From Microbacterium enclense (GTDB lineage Bacteria; Actinomycetota; Actinomycetes; Actinomycetales; Microbacteriaceae): a stretch of 64,000 nt of DNA. Shown one piece after another: positions 8,362 to 16,739 of this stretch. Location of the stretch: the NCBI RefSeq assembly GCF_001456955.1, contig NZ_KQ758472.1:1-64000 (forward strand), in the 5' to 3' direction. Numbering within the stretch: position 1 is the first letter of the stretch; each line of letters starts with the position of its first letter. The position numbers were made by a program, and so were the translations under genes. Below the pieces are notes generated by a model. That model did no database searches, was not told the origin of the DNA, and worked only from the letters and a program-made list of their open reading frames with translations.

Positions 8362-9099
8362 TTACGAGGTGGGAGTGGTCAGGCGCAGCTCGCCGACGAT
8401 CACGTCGATGGTCTCGCCGGGCTGCACGGCAGCCTGCGAGTACGGGGCGCCCATCATGACGACATCTCCCGGGCCGAGCGTCGTCCACGCCGCGACGTAG
8501 GCGAGACATGCGCGCGGCGTCATCGGCAGCCGTCCGGTGGAGGTCACGGCACGGGCCTCGCCGTCGGCGCGCAGCACCATCGGCAGGTCGTCGTCGAGCG
8601 AGAGCGCCGAGTCGATCCAGGGCCCGAGCGGGGTGTACCCCTCTCCCGACTTCGACTCGAAATTGCGCGGATCGACCACGGCACGGTCGGGGCTCGACAG
8701 ATCGTTGACGGCCGTGACGCCGAGGACGTACTCGTGCGCGTTCTCGGCCGTGAGGCCCGACGTGTCGCGCCCGATGACGACGGCCACCTCCGCCTCGGCC
8801 ACGGTCCGGCCGGCGTCACGGCGCAACGGCACCACTGCCCCGGGGCCGACGACCGTCCGCGGGCTCTTCAGCCACGCCTGCACCGGCGACGCGTGATCGG
8901 GGCCGTTCTGGGCGATGCCGACGACCACCGTCGGCGAGCACGGGGCGGTGAGCTCCCCCTGGATCTCGACGGCGGCATCCTGCGGCTCGGTCCCCGCCGC
9001 GAAGGCGACGTACGGATCGGCGATCGGGACGTAGCGGCCGTCGTCGGCGACACGGACGGTCCGCGCGCCGTCCGGCGTGATCACCCGCGCGATGCGCAT
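8362..9099 (-). CDS. Fumarylacetoacetate hydrolase family protein
   Basis: The 245-residue protein has the FAH fold, which uses a metal to cleave or isomerise acylpyruvates and diketo-acids. Visible blocks are EAEVAVVIGR (acidic metal ligands), GVTAVNDLSS and KSGEGYTPLGPW; the C-terminal GDVVMMGAP stretch is also typical. Its ATG shares one base with the stop codon of the SDR gene (TGATG), so translation is coupled. In sugar-acid pathways FAH proteins split 2,4-diketo-3-deoxy acids to pyruvate and a second product. That role is plausible here but not proven. Confidence 0.85.
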   Translation of the reverse strand: MRIARVITPDGARTVRVADDGRYVPIADPYVAFAAGTEPQDAAVEIQGELTAPCSPTVVVGIAQNGPDHASPVQAWLKSPRTVVGPGAVVPLRRDAGRTVAEAEVAVVIGRDTSGLTAENAHEYVLGVTAVNDLSSPDRAVVDPRNFESKSGEGYTPLGPWIDSALSLDDDLPMVLRADGEARAVTSTGRLPMTPRACLAYVAAWTTLGPGDVVMMGAPYSQAAVQPGETIDVIVGELRLTTPTS

Positions 9100-9866
9100 C
9101 AGACCACCGCCGTCATTCCGCCGTCGACGAAGATCGTCTGACCGTTGACGAAGTCGCTCGCGGAACTGGAGAGGAACACCAGCGTCCCCACCAGATCACT
9201 GGTGTCCCCCCATCGTCCCGCCGGGGTGCGCGTGCGCACCCACGCCGAGAACGTCTCGTCGTCGACGAGAGCCTGCGTCAACTCGGTCGCGAAATAGCCG
9301 GGCGCGATCGCGTTCGCCTGGATGCCATGCGGTGCCAGGTCGGCGCACAAGCCCTTCGTGAGCATCGCGATGGCACCCTTCGTCGCGCCGTAGGCGGCGA
9401 TCGAGGGACGTGCGAGCTGCGACTGCACGCTGCCGATCTGCACGAGCTTGCCCGAGCCACGCTCGATCATCCCCCGCGCCACCCGGCGCGAGACGTAGAA
9501 CGCACTCGAGAGGTTCGTGCGGATCAGGTCGTCCCAGTCGGTGTCGGCGAAGTCGGCGATGGGGGCGCGCCGCTGCACGCCGGCGTTGTTCACGACGATG
9601 TCGGGGGTGCCGTGGGCGTCTTCGATGGCCGCGATCCCCGCATCGACGGCGGCCGAGTCGCCCACGTCGAAGGTCGCGACGTGGACGGTGGCACCGGTCG
9701 CCGCGGCGATCTCGTCGGCGGCGCGGCCCGCGGTGGCGGCATCCCGTCCGTGGACGATCACCGTGGCGCCGGCCTCGGCGAGCCCCTGGGCGAGGGTGCG
9801 GCCGATCCCGCGACTGGAACCGGTGACGAGGGCGAGCCTGCCGGTGAGGTCGAACGCGCGGGTCAT
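9099..9866 (-). CDS. SDR oxidoreductase, gluconate 5-dehydrogenase-like
   Basis: This 255-residue short-chain dehydrogenase has TGSSRGIG (cofactor loop, about 15-22), NNAG (about 91-94), an active-site Ser in the GSVQSQ region and YGATK as the Tyr/Lys pair. APGYFATELT and FVDGGMT are usual for the family. With an IdnD-like gene in the same operon it could be IdnO, reducing 5-keto-gluconate to gluconate. With the FAH gene it could instead oxidise a 2-keto-3-deoxy acid. The start overlaps the MFS stop codon (ATGA). Confidence 0.86.
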   Translation of the reverse strand: MTRAFDLTGRLALVTGSSRGIGRTLAQGLAEAGATVIVHGRDAATAGRAADEIAAATGATVHVATFDVGDSAAVDAGIAAIEDAHGTPDIVVNNAGVQRRAPIADFADTDWDDLIRTNLSSAFYVSRRVARGMIERGSGKLVQIGSVQSQLARPSIAAYGATKGAIAMLTKGLCADLAPHGIQANAIAPGYFATELTQALVDDETFSAWVRTRTPAGRWGDTSDLVGTLVFLSSSASDFVNGQTIFVDGGMTAVV

Positions 9867-11272
9867 CGGATGGTCCGGACGGTGACCGTGGTGGCATCCA
9901 CGCCCTCACCGGCCTCTTCGCGCGACACCTTGATCGCGTCGTCGGTGCGCGTGAGGTCGCGGCGGAGCGTCTCGGGCACGAGGAAGGTGGAGGCGGTGGT
10001 GATCAGCGCGAGCGTCGCCATGTAGATGGCCAGCAGCAGCCAGTTCGCACCGCTGACGGCGATGATGTACGCGCCCAGCACACCCGCGAGGCCACCGGCG
10101 AGAACGGCCGAGATCTCGCGAGCCATGGCAACGCCGAGGTAGCGGTGACGGTTGCCGAAGAGCTCGGGGAGCATGGCGCACTGGGGTCCGAGCATGGAGT
10201 TCACCGCGACGCCGATGCCGATCGCGATGACGGCGATGGTGATCGGGTAGCTGCCGAGCGACATCAGCCACCAAGCCGGGAACGTGAACACGAGCATGAA
10301 CAGCGCGCCCATGCGATAGACGGTGCGCCGACCCATGCGGTCGGACAGCGCCCCCGTCAGCGGCACCGAGAAGATGCCGATGAGCGAGCCCAGCGTGACA
10401 CCCCAGGTCAGCAGGCTGCGGTCGGCCTGACCGCCGACACTGGCGACGAAGAACGTCAGCGCGAGGGTGTTGAACATGTAGGAGCCGCCGTTCTCGGCCA
10501 TGCGCAGGCCGATGCCGACGATGACGCCCGGCAGGCCGCGGGTGAAGATGTCGCGGATGGGGCGCTCGGCGATCTGCTCGGTCTTCTCGAGCTCGATGAA
10601 GGTGGGCGTCTCACGCAGCCGCATGCGGATGAACAGCGCGAGCAGGATCAGCACGAACGACGCCAGGAACGGCACGCGCCAGCCCCAGCTGAGCAGCTGG
10701 TCTTCGGGAAGCAGCGAGATGAGGCTGAAGACGACGGCCGCGAGCAGCGTGCCCGCCTGGATGCCGATGAACGGCAGCGCCGAGAAGAATCCGCGGCGCT
10801 TCACCGGCGCGTACTCGGCCATGAGCACGGTGGCACCCGCCTGTTCGGCGCCGGCACCGAACCCCTGCAGCAAGCGCATGATCACGAGCAGGATCGGAGC
10901 CAGGATGCCGACCGCCTCGTACGTGGGCAGCAGACCGATCGCCGTGGAGGCACCGCCCATCAGCAGGATCGTGATGACCAGCACCCACTTGCGACCGAGC
11001 TTGTCACCGAGGACGCCGAAGAAAAGGCCCCCGAACGGGCGGGCGAGGAAGCCGACGCCGTAGGTCGCGAAGGCGGCGACGGTGGCGAGGGCCGGGTTGT
11101 CCTGCGAGAAGAACAGGACGTTGAAGATCAGTGCCGTCGAGAGTCCGTAGAGCGCGAAGTCGAAGTACTCGAGCGCACTGCCGATGCTCGAGGCGAGGGT
11201 AGCGCGGCGAAGATTCGCGGCGTATTCGGGATCATCCGTCGTCTGCGGCGTCGGTGTGGATGAAGTGGTCAC
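9863..11272 (-). CDS. MFS transporter, metabolite:H+ symporter type
   Basis: The protein of about 469 residues has twelve predicted membrane segments and blocks of the KgtP/ShiA group (EYFDFALYGLSTALIF, GDKLGRKWVL, GFGAGAEQAGATVLMAEY), suggesting proton-driven import of an organic or sugar acid. I prefer GTG 11272 because AAGGAG lies 6 nt upstream; ATG 11278 directly abuts that ribosome site. It is the first gene of the four-gene operon and lies behind two palindromes at 11325-11351, candidate sites for the neighbouring IclR regulator. Confidence 0.88.
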   Translation of the reverse strand: MTTSSTPTPQTTDDPEYAANLRRATLASSIGSALEYFDFALYGLSTALIFNVLFFSQDNPALATVAAFATYGVGFLARPFGGLFFGVLGDKLGRKWVLVITILLMGGASTAIGLLPTYEAVGILAPILLVIMRLLQGFGAGAEQAGATVLMAEYAPVKRRGFFSALPFIGIQAGTLLAAVVFSLISLLPEDQLLSWGWRVPFLASFVLILLALFIRMRLRETPTFIELEKTEQIAERPIRDIFTRGLPGVIVGIGLRMAENGGSYMFNTLALTFFVASVGGQADRSLLTWGVTLGSLIGIFSVPLTGALSDRMGRRTVYRMGALFMLVFTFPAWWLMSLGSYPITIAVIAIGIGVAVNSMLGPQCAMLPELFGNRHRYLGVAMAREISAVLAGGLAGVLGAYIIAVSGANWLLLAIYMATLALITTASTFLVPETLRRDLTRTDDAIKVSREEAGEGVDATTVTVRTIR

Positions 11273-11324
11273 GGCCATCTCCTTCGATCGGCTGGGGTCT
11301 TGCGACGAGCCGACTGTACCAACC

Positions 11325-11351
11325 CTGTGTACACAGTTCAATATGTTGAAC
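11325..11351. promoter_or_regulatory. Two adjoining palindromes, candidate operator of the sugar-acid operon
   Basis: CTGTGTACACAG (11325-11336) is a perfect 12-bp palindrome. It shares its last base with GTTCAATATGTTGAAC (11336-11351), a perfect 6+4+6 inverted repeat. They lie 53-79 bp upstream of the MFS start, where a repressor or activator would act. The IclR gene next to them is the obvious candidate binder. This is inference from position and symmetry. Confidence 0.6.
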
Positions 11352-11384
11352 CGAAGTTCTGCGGCGAGACGTGAATCGCGGCGC

Positions 11385-11449
11385 TTTGGGGCGGTATCGG
11401 CCGTCTGGGGCGGGCGCTTTCCGCCCCAAGGCGCGGAATCCGCCCCGAA
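11385..11449. repeat. 65-nt two-tier palindrome
   Basis: The outer arms TTTGGGGCGG (11385-11394) and CCGCCCCGAA (11440-11449) pair with one wobble. Inside them TGGGGCGG (11406-11413) pairs perfectly with CCGCCCCA (11421-11428). The rest of 11273-11557 holds GC-rich sequence without a gene. The element lies between the iclR stop and the MFS promoter and could also stop transcription. Confidence 0.6.
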
Positions 11450-11557
11450 TCGTGCGGGTGCGGGATCGAGCGCGCCGAGCGGACGCGGGCGGGCGCCGGA
11501 GCGCGTGAGACCGGGCGGGCGGGCGCGGCGCGGCTGCGCCGGCCGGGGACGGCGGCG

Positions 11558-12352
11558 TCAGGCGGAGCGCGACGCGCTGAACGGGTTCGTCAGGGCCCGG
11601 GCAGCCTCGCGCAGCGCGATACCGACGCGCTCGATGCGCTCGGGGGTGGCATCCGCCACCGGGAGACCGACACCCAGCGCCAGCTGAGGGTCGCCCGGCG
11701 CCCAGCCCTCGAGAGGGACGGCGACACCGACGATGCCGCGGAACGACTCCTCGTCATCGACCGACCAGCCCCGCTCGCGCGCGGCGGCGATCTTGACCAG
11801 CACGGCCTCCACGTCGATCGTGCTGTGCGAGGTGAGCTGCGGCAGGGGACGACCGGCCGACAACATCGCGCGGACGTCGTCGTCGCCACGCGTCATCAAC
11901 AGCGCGCGACCCGTGGCCGACAGCGCCGCGGGCAGGCGCGAGCCGAGCGGCGTTCCCAACCGCACCGAACGCGACCCCTCGTACCGGGCGAGGTACAGCG
12001 CGTCGGTGTCGTCGAGGACGGCCACCTGCACGAGCTCGCTCGCCAGCACCGGCGACGTCTCGCAGACCGCGTAGAACTCGCGCACCTGGTTGAACTGCGC
12101 GGCGAAGGCGCCGCCCAACTCGGCCGTGCGGATGCCGAGCCGGTATCCGAGGGGCGAGCGCTCGATCATGCGCTCGGCCTCGAGCGAGAGACAGAGGTTC
12201 GCCGTCGACGACTTCGCCAGACCGAGACCCGCCGCGAGCTCCGTGAGCGTCAGCGCGCGCCCGGCCTCGGCGAGGAGACCCAGCAGGCGGATGCTGCGCC
12301 CCACCGCCGGCGCAGGATCGCGCGTGACAGCGCCCGCTTCGTCATCGCTCAC
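11558..12352 (-). CDS. IclR-family transcription regulator
   Basis: The 264-residue protein has an N-terminal winged helix (about 15-75; LTLTELAAGLGLAKSSTANL is the helix-turn-helix) and a C-terminal IclR effector domain (about 90-255; SATGRALL and GIVGVAVPLEG are typical). Such proteins sense small organic acids. It lies upstream of the MFS-SDR-FAH-IdnD operon on the same strand and downstream of a 2-hydroxyacid dehydrogenase, so it most likely controls sugar-acid use. Confidence 0.92.
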   Translation of the reverse strand: MSDDEAGAVTRDPAPAVGRSIRLLGLLAEAGRALTLTELAAGLGLAKSSTANLCLSLEAERMIERSPLGYRLGIRTAELGGAFAAQFNQVREFYAVCETSPVLASELVQVAVLDDTDALYLARYEGSRSVRLGTPLGSRLPAALSATGRALLMTRGDDDVRAMLSAGRPLPQLTSHSTIDVEAVLVKIAAARERGWSVDDEESFRGIVGVAVPLEGWAPGDPQLALGVGLPVADATPERIERVGIALREAARALTNPFSASRSA

Positions 12353-12394
12353 CGTGACCTCCTCGTCGTGCCGGCGTCGCTCGTCGGCCCTTCG

Positions 12395-13450
12395 TCAATA
12401 GAACTCGACCGTATCGACTACCGCCCGCATCGGCTGGCCGTCGAGCAGGCGCGTGGCGTTCTCGGCGAAGCGGCGCGCGATGCGCTCCTCCTCTTTGCTG
12501 CTGAGCGCGGCGGTGTGCGGACTCACCAGTACCCGCGGATGCCGCCACAGCGGGGAGTCCGCGGGCAGGGGCTCCACCTCGAACACGTCGAGGGCCGCGA
12601 ACGACACCCGTCCGTCGTCGAGCGCGCCGAGCAGCGCCGCCTCGTCGATGACGGTTCCGCGGCCGACACTGGCGAGGATGACGCCGGGCTTGACGGCCGC
12701 AAGGACGCCCTCGTCGATGAGATGGTGCGTCTGGTCGGTGCCGGGAAGAGTGACCACGATGGCATCCACCTCACCGACGGCGCGCTCCAGGCCGTCGAGC
12801 GGGACCAGGCGGTCGACGCCCTCGACCGGGGCACCGGAGCGGGTCGTGCCCCACACCTCGGCACCGAGCGCCCGGAAACGACGCGCGCATTCGGCGCCGA
12901 TTCCCCCGAGTCCCACCACGAGGACGGTCATCTCGTCGACCTGGCGCATCTCCCACCGGTCGGTCCAGCGTCGTTCGGCCTGCTGGCGCGCCAGGCGCGG
13001 CAGGTCTTTCGCCCCGGCCATCACGCCGAACACGGCGAATTCGGCGAGCGGCCCTCCGTGCACGCCGGCGCTCGTGGTGAACACGACGCGCTCGAGCGCT
13101 GCGGGGTCGAGACCGGCGGCCTTGACCTGCCCGCCACCTCCGGCCGCCGTCGTCATGACCCATCGCAGACGCGGGTTCGCCGCCACCGTCCGGGCGAGGG
13201 CCGCGGGGTCGACGTCGGGGATGCCGAAGAGCGCGTCTGCCGAGTCGACCATGGCGTCGAACTCCGCCTGCTCCTGCGCCGTGCGCGAGTGATCGGGGTC
13301 GCCCGACCAGTCGGCGGGTCCGCGCATGGGGTGGGTCAGGCGGGCGTCGCGCACGAGTCGCACACGCGGCTCGAGGCGCTCGATGAGGCGGCAGTGCTCC
13401 TCTTTCAGGGGCACGGCGACCACCGCGCGTAGGCTCTCGTTCGTCGACAT
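12395..13450 (-). CDS. D-2-hydroxyacid dehydrogenase
   Basis: The 351-residue NAD(P)-dependent enzyme has the Rossmann loop VGLGGIGAECARRF and the catalytic trio of the family: Arg in SVGRGTVID, Glu in DVFEVEPLP and His in SPHTAALS. In a sugar-acid locus a 2-keto-aldonate (GhrB-like) reductase is likely, but substrate cannot be read from sequence. ATG 13450 follows GGAGGGAGAG at good spacing; an upstream in-frame ATG at 13516 lacks a ribosome site. It diverges from the 13561 gene over a region with two inverted repeats. Confidence 0.9.
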   Translation of the reverse strand: MSTNESLRAVVAVPLKEEHCRLIERLEPRVRLVRDARLTHPMRGPADWSGDPDHSRTAQEQAEFDAMVDSADALFGIPDVDPAALARTVAANPRLRWVMTTAAGGGGQVKAAGLDPAALERVVFTTSAGVHGGPLAEFAVFGVMAGAKDLPRLARQQAERRWTDRWEMRQVDEMTVLVVGLGGIGAECARRFRALGAEVWGTTRSGAPVEGVDRLVPLDGLERAVGEVDAIVVTLPGTDQTHHLIDEGVLAAVKPGVILASVGRGTVIDEAALLGALDDGRVSFAALDVFEVEPLPADSPLWRHPRVLVSPHTAALSSKEEERIARRFAENATRLLDGQPMRAVVDTVEFY

Positions 13451-13497
13451 CGTCGTCTCTCCCTCCGCCGCACCGGTCAGCGACCGATGCGGCTCGC

Positions 13498-13554
13498 GTG
13501 AATGCTCGTTCACCATACTGAACCCTGTTCAACCCCTTGTCCAGCCGGTACGAT
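13498..13554. promoter_or_regulatory. Divergent control region with two inverted repeats
   Basis: GTGAA-N6-TTCAC (13498-13513) and TGAAC-CCT-GTTCA (13519-13531) lie between the divergent starts at 13450 and 13561. The second overlaps the expected -35 position of the rightward promoter, whose -10 TACGAT (13549-13554) ends 6 nt before ATG 13561. The TGAAC half-site also occurs in the palindrome at 11336, so one regulator may serve both places. Confidence 0.55.
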
Positions 13555-13560
13555 GGCGTG

Positions 13561-14460
13561 ATGAGCCACCTCGAAGATGAGACATCCGCCGCCGTCCGCC
13601 TCGGCGTCTGGGGCCTCGGCGCCATGGGCGAGCCCATGGCGCAGCACCTCCTCGGCGCACGCGGGGCACTGACCGTGCACGCGCGGCGCGAACGCCCGCG
13701 CCTGACCGAGGCGGGCGCCACCTGGGCCCCGACCGCCCGAGAGCTCGGCGCCGCCACCGACGCCGTGCTCGTGATGCTGCCGGATCTGCCTCAGCTCGAG
13801 GAGCACCTCGACGGGCCCGACGGCCTGCTGGCCGGCATCGGCGAGCGGGACTTCCTACTGCTGATCGGCTCGACGTCGTCGCCGGTCGGCGTGCGCGAGC
13901 TCGCGCACCGCCTGCCCTCCGGCATCCGGGTCGTCGACTGCCCCGTCTCGGGAGGAGAAGACGGTGCGAAGGCCGGGCGCCTGTCGATCATGCTCGGCGG
14001 CTCCCCCGACGACACCGAGCTCGCCGCCGCTCTGCTGGCCCCGTGCGGCACACCGGTGCGCCTCGGCCCACTGGGGGCGGGCGAAGTCGCCAAGGCCTGC
14101 AATCAGATGGTCGTGGCGGCGACGATCCTGGCCCTCGGCGAAGCGACCGAGCTCGCCGCCCGTTCCGACGTCGACCCGGCAGCGCTGTGGTCGCTGCTCG
14201 GCGGTGGGTACGCGGGATCGAACCTGCTCGAGAGCCGTCGCGAGAAGCTCGTCACCGGCGACGACTCCCCCAGCGGCGTCGCGGCGTACATGGTGAAAGA
14301 CCTTCGTTTCGCCGCCGACATCGCCGATGCCACCGACACCCGGCCCGCGCTGCTGCCCGCCCTGCGCGCATCCTTCGACGAGATCGTCGAACGCGGGCTG
14401 GGCGAACGCGACATCGCCGTCACCCGTCGCTTCACCGCCGAGCGCAGCGCCTCGGAGTGA
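13561..14460 (+). CDS. NAD(P)-dependent beta-hydroxyacid dehydrogenase, 6PGDH fold
   Basis: The 299-residue protein belongs to the 3-hydroxyisobutyrate/tartronate-semialdehyde reductase family. It shows the nucleotide loop LGVWGLGAMGEPMA (about 13-26), substrate-binding block DCPVSGGEDGAKAG and catalytic Lys in GEVAKACNQM. The C-terminal helical domain contains ESRREK and VKDLRFA. The preferred start is ATG 13561, which follows TACGAT by 6 nt with no ribosome site. Its substrate is probably a short hydroxy-acid produced by neighbouring enzymes; tartronate semialdehyde is one option. Confidence 0.88.
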   Translation: MSHLEDETSAAVRLGVWGLGAMGEPMAQHLLGARGALTVHARRERPRLTEAGATWAPTARELGAATDAVLVMLPDLPQLEEHLDGPDGLLAGIGERDFLLLIGSTSSPVGVRELAHRLPSGIRVVDCPVSGGEDGAKAGRLSIMLGGSPDDTELAAALLAPCGTPVRLGPLGAGEVAKACNQMVVAATILALGEATELAARSDVDPAALWSLLGGGYAGSNLLESRREKLVTGDDSPSGVAAYMVKDLRFAADIADATDTRPALLPALRASFDEIVERGLGERDIAVTRRFTAERSASE

Positions 14461-14478
14461 GGACCGAGCGGCCGAGGG

Positions 14479-15189
14479 TCACTGCGCCGCGGTGACGGAT
14501 GCCATCGCCTCGCCCGCCTCGCGCACGATGAGACCCATCGCGTGGGCGGCCTCGTCGGCGCGGCCCGCCGTGACGGCGAAGGCCACGTCCTGGTGCCACC
14601 GCACGGCATGCGGATTGGCGTCGTGCGGCATGAGGTCGTGCAGGGTCCGCCCGACGAGCACCGACTCCACGACCGAACCCAGGGCCGCGAACATCGCGTT
14701 GCCGGATGCCGCGAGCAGCGTGCGGTGGAAGCGCACGTCGGCGGCGAGGTACTCGGCGCCGTCGGCATCGCGTTCGGTACGAGCCATCTCCATGACGGCG
14801 GCGACGAGCTCCCGTCGCTGGGCGTCGGTGGCGGATGCCGCCGCGGCCCGCGCGGCGAGGGGCTCGATGGCCCCGCGCAGCGCGCTGAGCTCGCGCAGCT
14901 GGGCGTCGCGGCCGGGCCCGGCGAGGCGCCAGGCGATGATCTCGGGCGCGTACACGTTCCACTCCGTCGCGGGCAGCACCTCGACGCCGGTCTTCCGCTT
15001 GACTCGCACGAGACCGAGGGACTGCAGCACGCGGACCGCTTCGCGCCCGGCGCCGCGAGAGGAACCGGTCGACAACTCCGCCGTGATCAACCGCGATCCC
15101 GCGGCCAGATCGCCGCGAACGATGGCCGAGCCGAGGCGCTCGACGAGGGCGTCGTGCAGAGAGGCCGCATCGGCGCGCTCCGTCGTCAT
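14479..15189 (-). CDS. GntR-family regulator, FadR subfamily
   Basis: The 236-residue protein has an N-terminal winged helix (about 10-70, with SRGAGREAVRVLQSLGLV as recognition region) and a C-terminal FCD domain (about 95-220), in which DVRFHRTLLAASGN is the usual metal/ligand block. It is divergent from the gluconate permease gene over a 125-bp region and is therefore the likely gluconate-responsive repressor of gntP-gntK. The residues between the conserved wing and helix (ITAELSTGSS) differ slightly from standard GntR sequence. Confidence 0.9.
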   Translation of the reverse strand: MTTERADAASLHDALVERLGSAIVRGDLAAGSRLITAELSTGSSRGAGREAVRVLQSLGLVRVKRKTGVEVLPATEWNVYAPEIIAWRLAGPGRDAQLRELSALRGAIEPLAARAAAASATDAQRRELVAAVMEMARTERDADGAEYLAADVRFHRTLLAASGNAMFAALGSVVESVLVGRTLHDLMPHDANPHAVRWHQDVAFAVTAGRADEAAHAMGLIVREAGEAMASVTAAQ

Positions 15190-15241
15190 CCTTCGATGAT
15201 GCCAGACGTGTCGAGAGCATTCGCGGCATTCGTCGTGCAGA

Positions 15242-15274
15242 ATTTGTCAATCTGTGTTTTTATGTACGACAAAT
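15242..15274. promoter_or_regulatory. Candidate operator of the gluconate operon
   Basis: ATTTGTC (15242-15248) and GACAAAT (15268-15274) form a perfect 7-bp inverted repeat with 19 nt between. The right arm lies in ATGTACGACAA (15262-15272), one base off the FadR-subfamily consensus TNGTNNNACNA. TTGTCA at 15244-15249 may also be a -35. The stretch is conspicuously AT-rich for this genome. Confidence 0.55.
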
Positions 15275-15314
15275 AGCAATGGCATCGCCGCCACCCGCCG
15301 GAACAAGGACGCTC

Positions 15315-16718
15315 ATGGCCCTCACCCCCCTTCCCGCTCACCTCGTGCTCGCCGCCGCCGAACCGGCGACCGCCGCTCCTGCGGGGCAGCTCATCACCGC
15401 CGCGCTGATCGGCATCGCCCTCATCGTCGTGCTCATCACCTGGGGCAAGCTGCACCCCTTCCTCGCCCTGACCATCGGCGGATTCACCACGGGCGTCATC
15501 GCCGGAATGCCCATCGCCACCGCCGTGACGAGTTTCACCGGCGGCTTCGGCTCGACGATGGGCGGCGTCGGCATCCTCATCGCGCTGGGGGCGATCTACG
15601 GGAAGCTCCTCGCCGACTCGGGCGGAGCCGACCGCATCGTCGACACCCTGGTCGCCCGCGCCACCCCGCGCTCGCTTCCGTGGGTCATGGGCCTCATCGG
15701 AGCGATCATCGGTCTGCCGATGTTCTTCGAGGTCGGCCTCGTGCTGCTGGTTCCCGTGATCATCCTCGTCGCCCGCCGGTCCGGCGTCGCGCTGATGAAG
15801 ATCGCCATCCCCACCCTCGCCGGGCTCTCCGCCATGCACGGCCTCGTGCCGCCGCACCCCGGCCCCCTCGCCGCCATCGACGCGCTCGGCGCGAACCTGG
15901 GTCTCACGCTCTTCTTCGGCGTGATCGTCGCCATCCCGGCCGTCATCATCGCGGGACCCCTGTTCGCGCCCATCACCGCCCGCTGGGCGCCCGTGCCCGT
16001 CCCCGACCTCTTCGTCTCGGCGGAGGAGAAGGGCGAGGAGCCCGCGCGCCGGCCGTCGTTCGCCGCCACGCTCGGCAGCATCCTCCTGCCGGTCTTCCTC
16101 ATGCTGCTGAAGGCCGTCGCCGACATCGCCGCGCCCGGCTCGGACGCCGCGTGGAAGGTCGTCATCGACTTCCTGGGCCTGCCGATCATCGCGCTTCTGC
16201 TGGCCGTTCTCGTCGGCTTCGTCGTGCTCGGTCGCGGCGCCGGCTTCGACCGCGCCAAGCTCACGAACGTCGTCGGCTCCTCGCTCGGACCGATCGCCGG
16301 CATCCTGCTCATCGTGGGCGCGGGCGGCGGCTTCAAGCAGGTGCTCGTCGACACGGGCATCGGCAAGGTGATCGCCGACCTGGTCGCCGGCTCCAGCGTC
16401 TCGGTGCTGCTGCTGGCCTGGCTGGTGGCCGTCGTCATCCGCGTCGCCACGGGCTCGGCGACCGTCGCCACGATCACCGCCGCCGGCATCCTGCAGCCGC
16501 TGACCGAGACGCTCGACGCCCCGATGACGGCGCTCCTGGTCCTTGCGATCGGCGCGGGCTCGGTGTTCCTCAGCCACGTCAACGACGCCGGGTTCTGGCT
16601 CATCAAGGAGTACTTCGGCCTCAACATCCCGCAGACGCTGAAAACATGGACCGTGCTGGAGTGCGTGATCTCGGTCACGGGTCTGGCCGGCGTCCTCGTC
16701 ATCAGCGCCTTCGTCTGA
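15315..16718 (+). CDS. gntP: Gluconate:H+ symporter, GntP family
   Basis: The 467-residue protein has about 12-14 membrane segments and GntP-family blocks: KLHPFLALTIGGFTTG, LGAIYGKLLADSGGADRI, GLPMFFEVGLVLLVP, MHGLVPPHPGP and the C-terminal SHVNDAGFW. It would import gluconate or a related aldonate with protons. ATG 15315 has AAGGA 6 nt upstream; an upstream ATG at 15279 lacks a ribosome site. Gluconokinase follows after 21 nt, so the two genes are almost certainly one transcript. Confidence 0.95.
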   Translation: MALTPLPAHLVLAAAEPATAAPAGQLITAALIGIALIVVLITWGKLHPFLALTIGGFTTGVIAGMPIATAVTSFTGGFGSTMGGVGILIALGAIYGKLLADSGGADRIVDTLVARATPRSLPWVMGLIGAIIGLPMFFEVGLVLLVPVIILVARRSGVALMKIAIPTLAGLSAMHGLVPPHPGPLAAIDALGANLGLTLFFGVIVAIPAVIIAGPLFAPITARWAPVPVPDLFVSAEEKGEEPARRPSFAATLGSILLPVFLMLLKAVADIAAPGSDAAWKVVIDFLGLPIIALLLAVLVGFVVLGRGAGFDRAKLTNVVGSSLGPIAGILLIVGAGGGFKQVLVDTGIGKVIADLVAGSSVSVLLLAWLVAVVIRVATGSATVATITAAGILQPLTETLDAPMTALLVLAIGAGSVFLSHVNDAGFWLIKEYFGLNIPQTLKTWTVLECVISVTGLAGVLVISAFV

Positions 16719-16739
16719 CCGGAACGGAAAGAAAGCACC

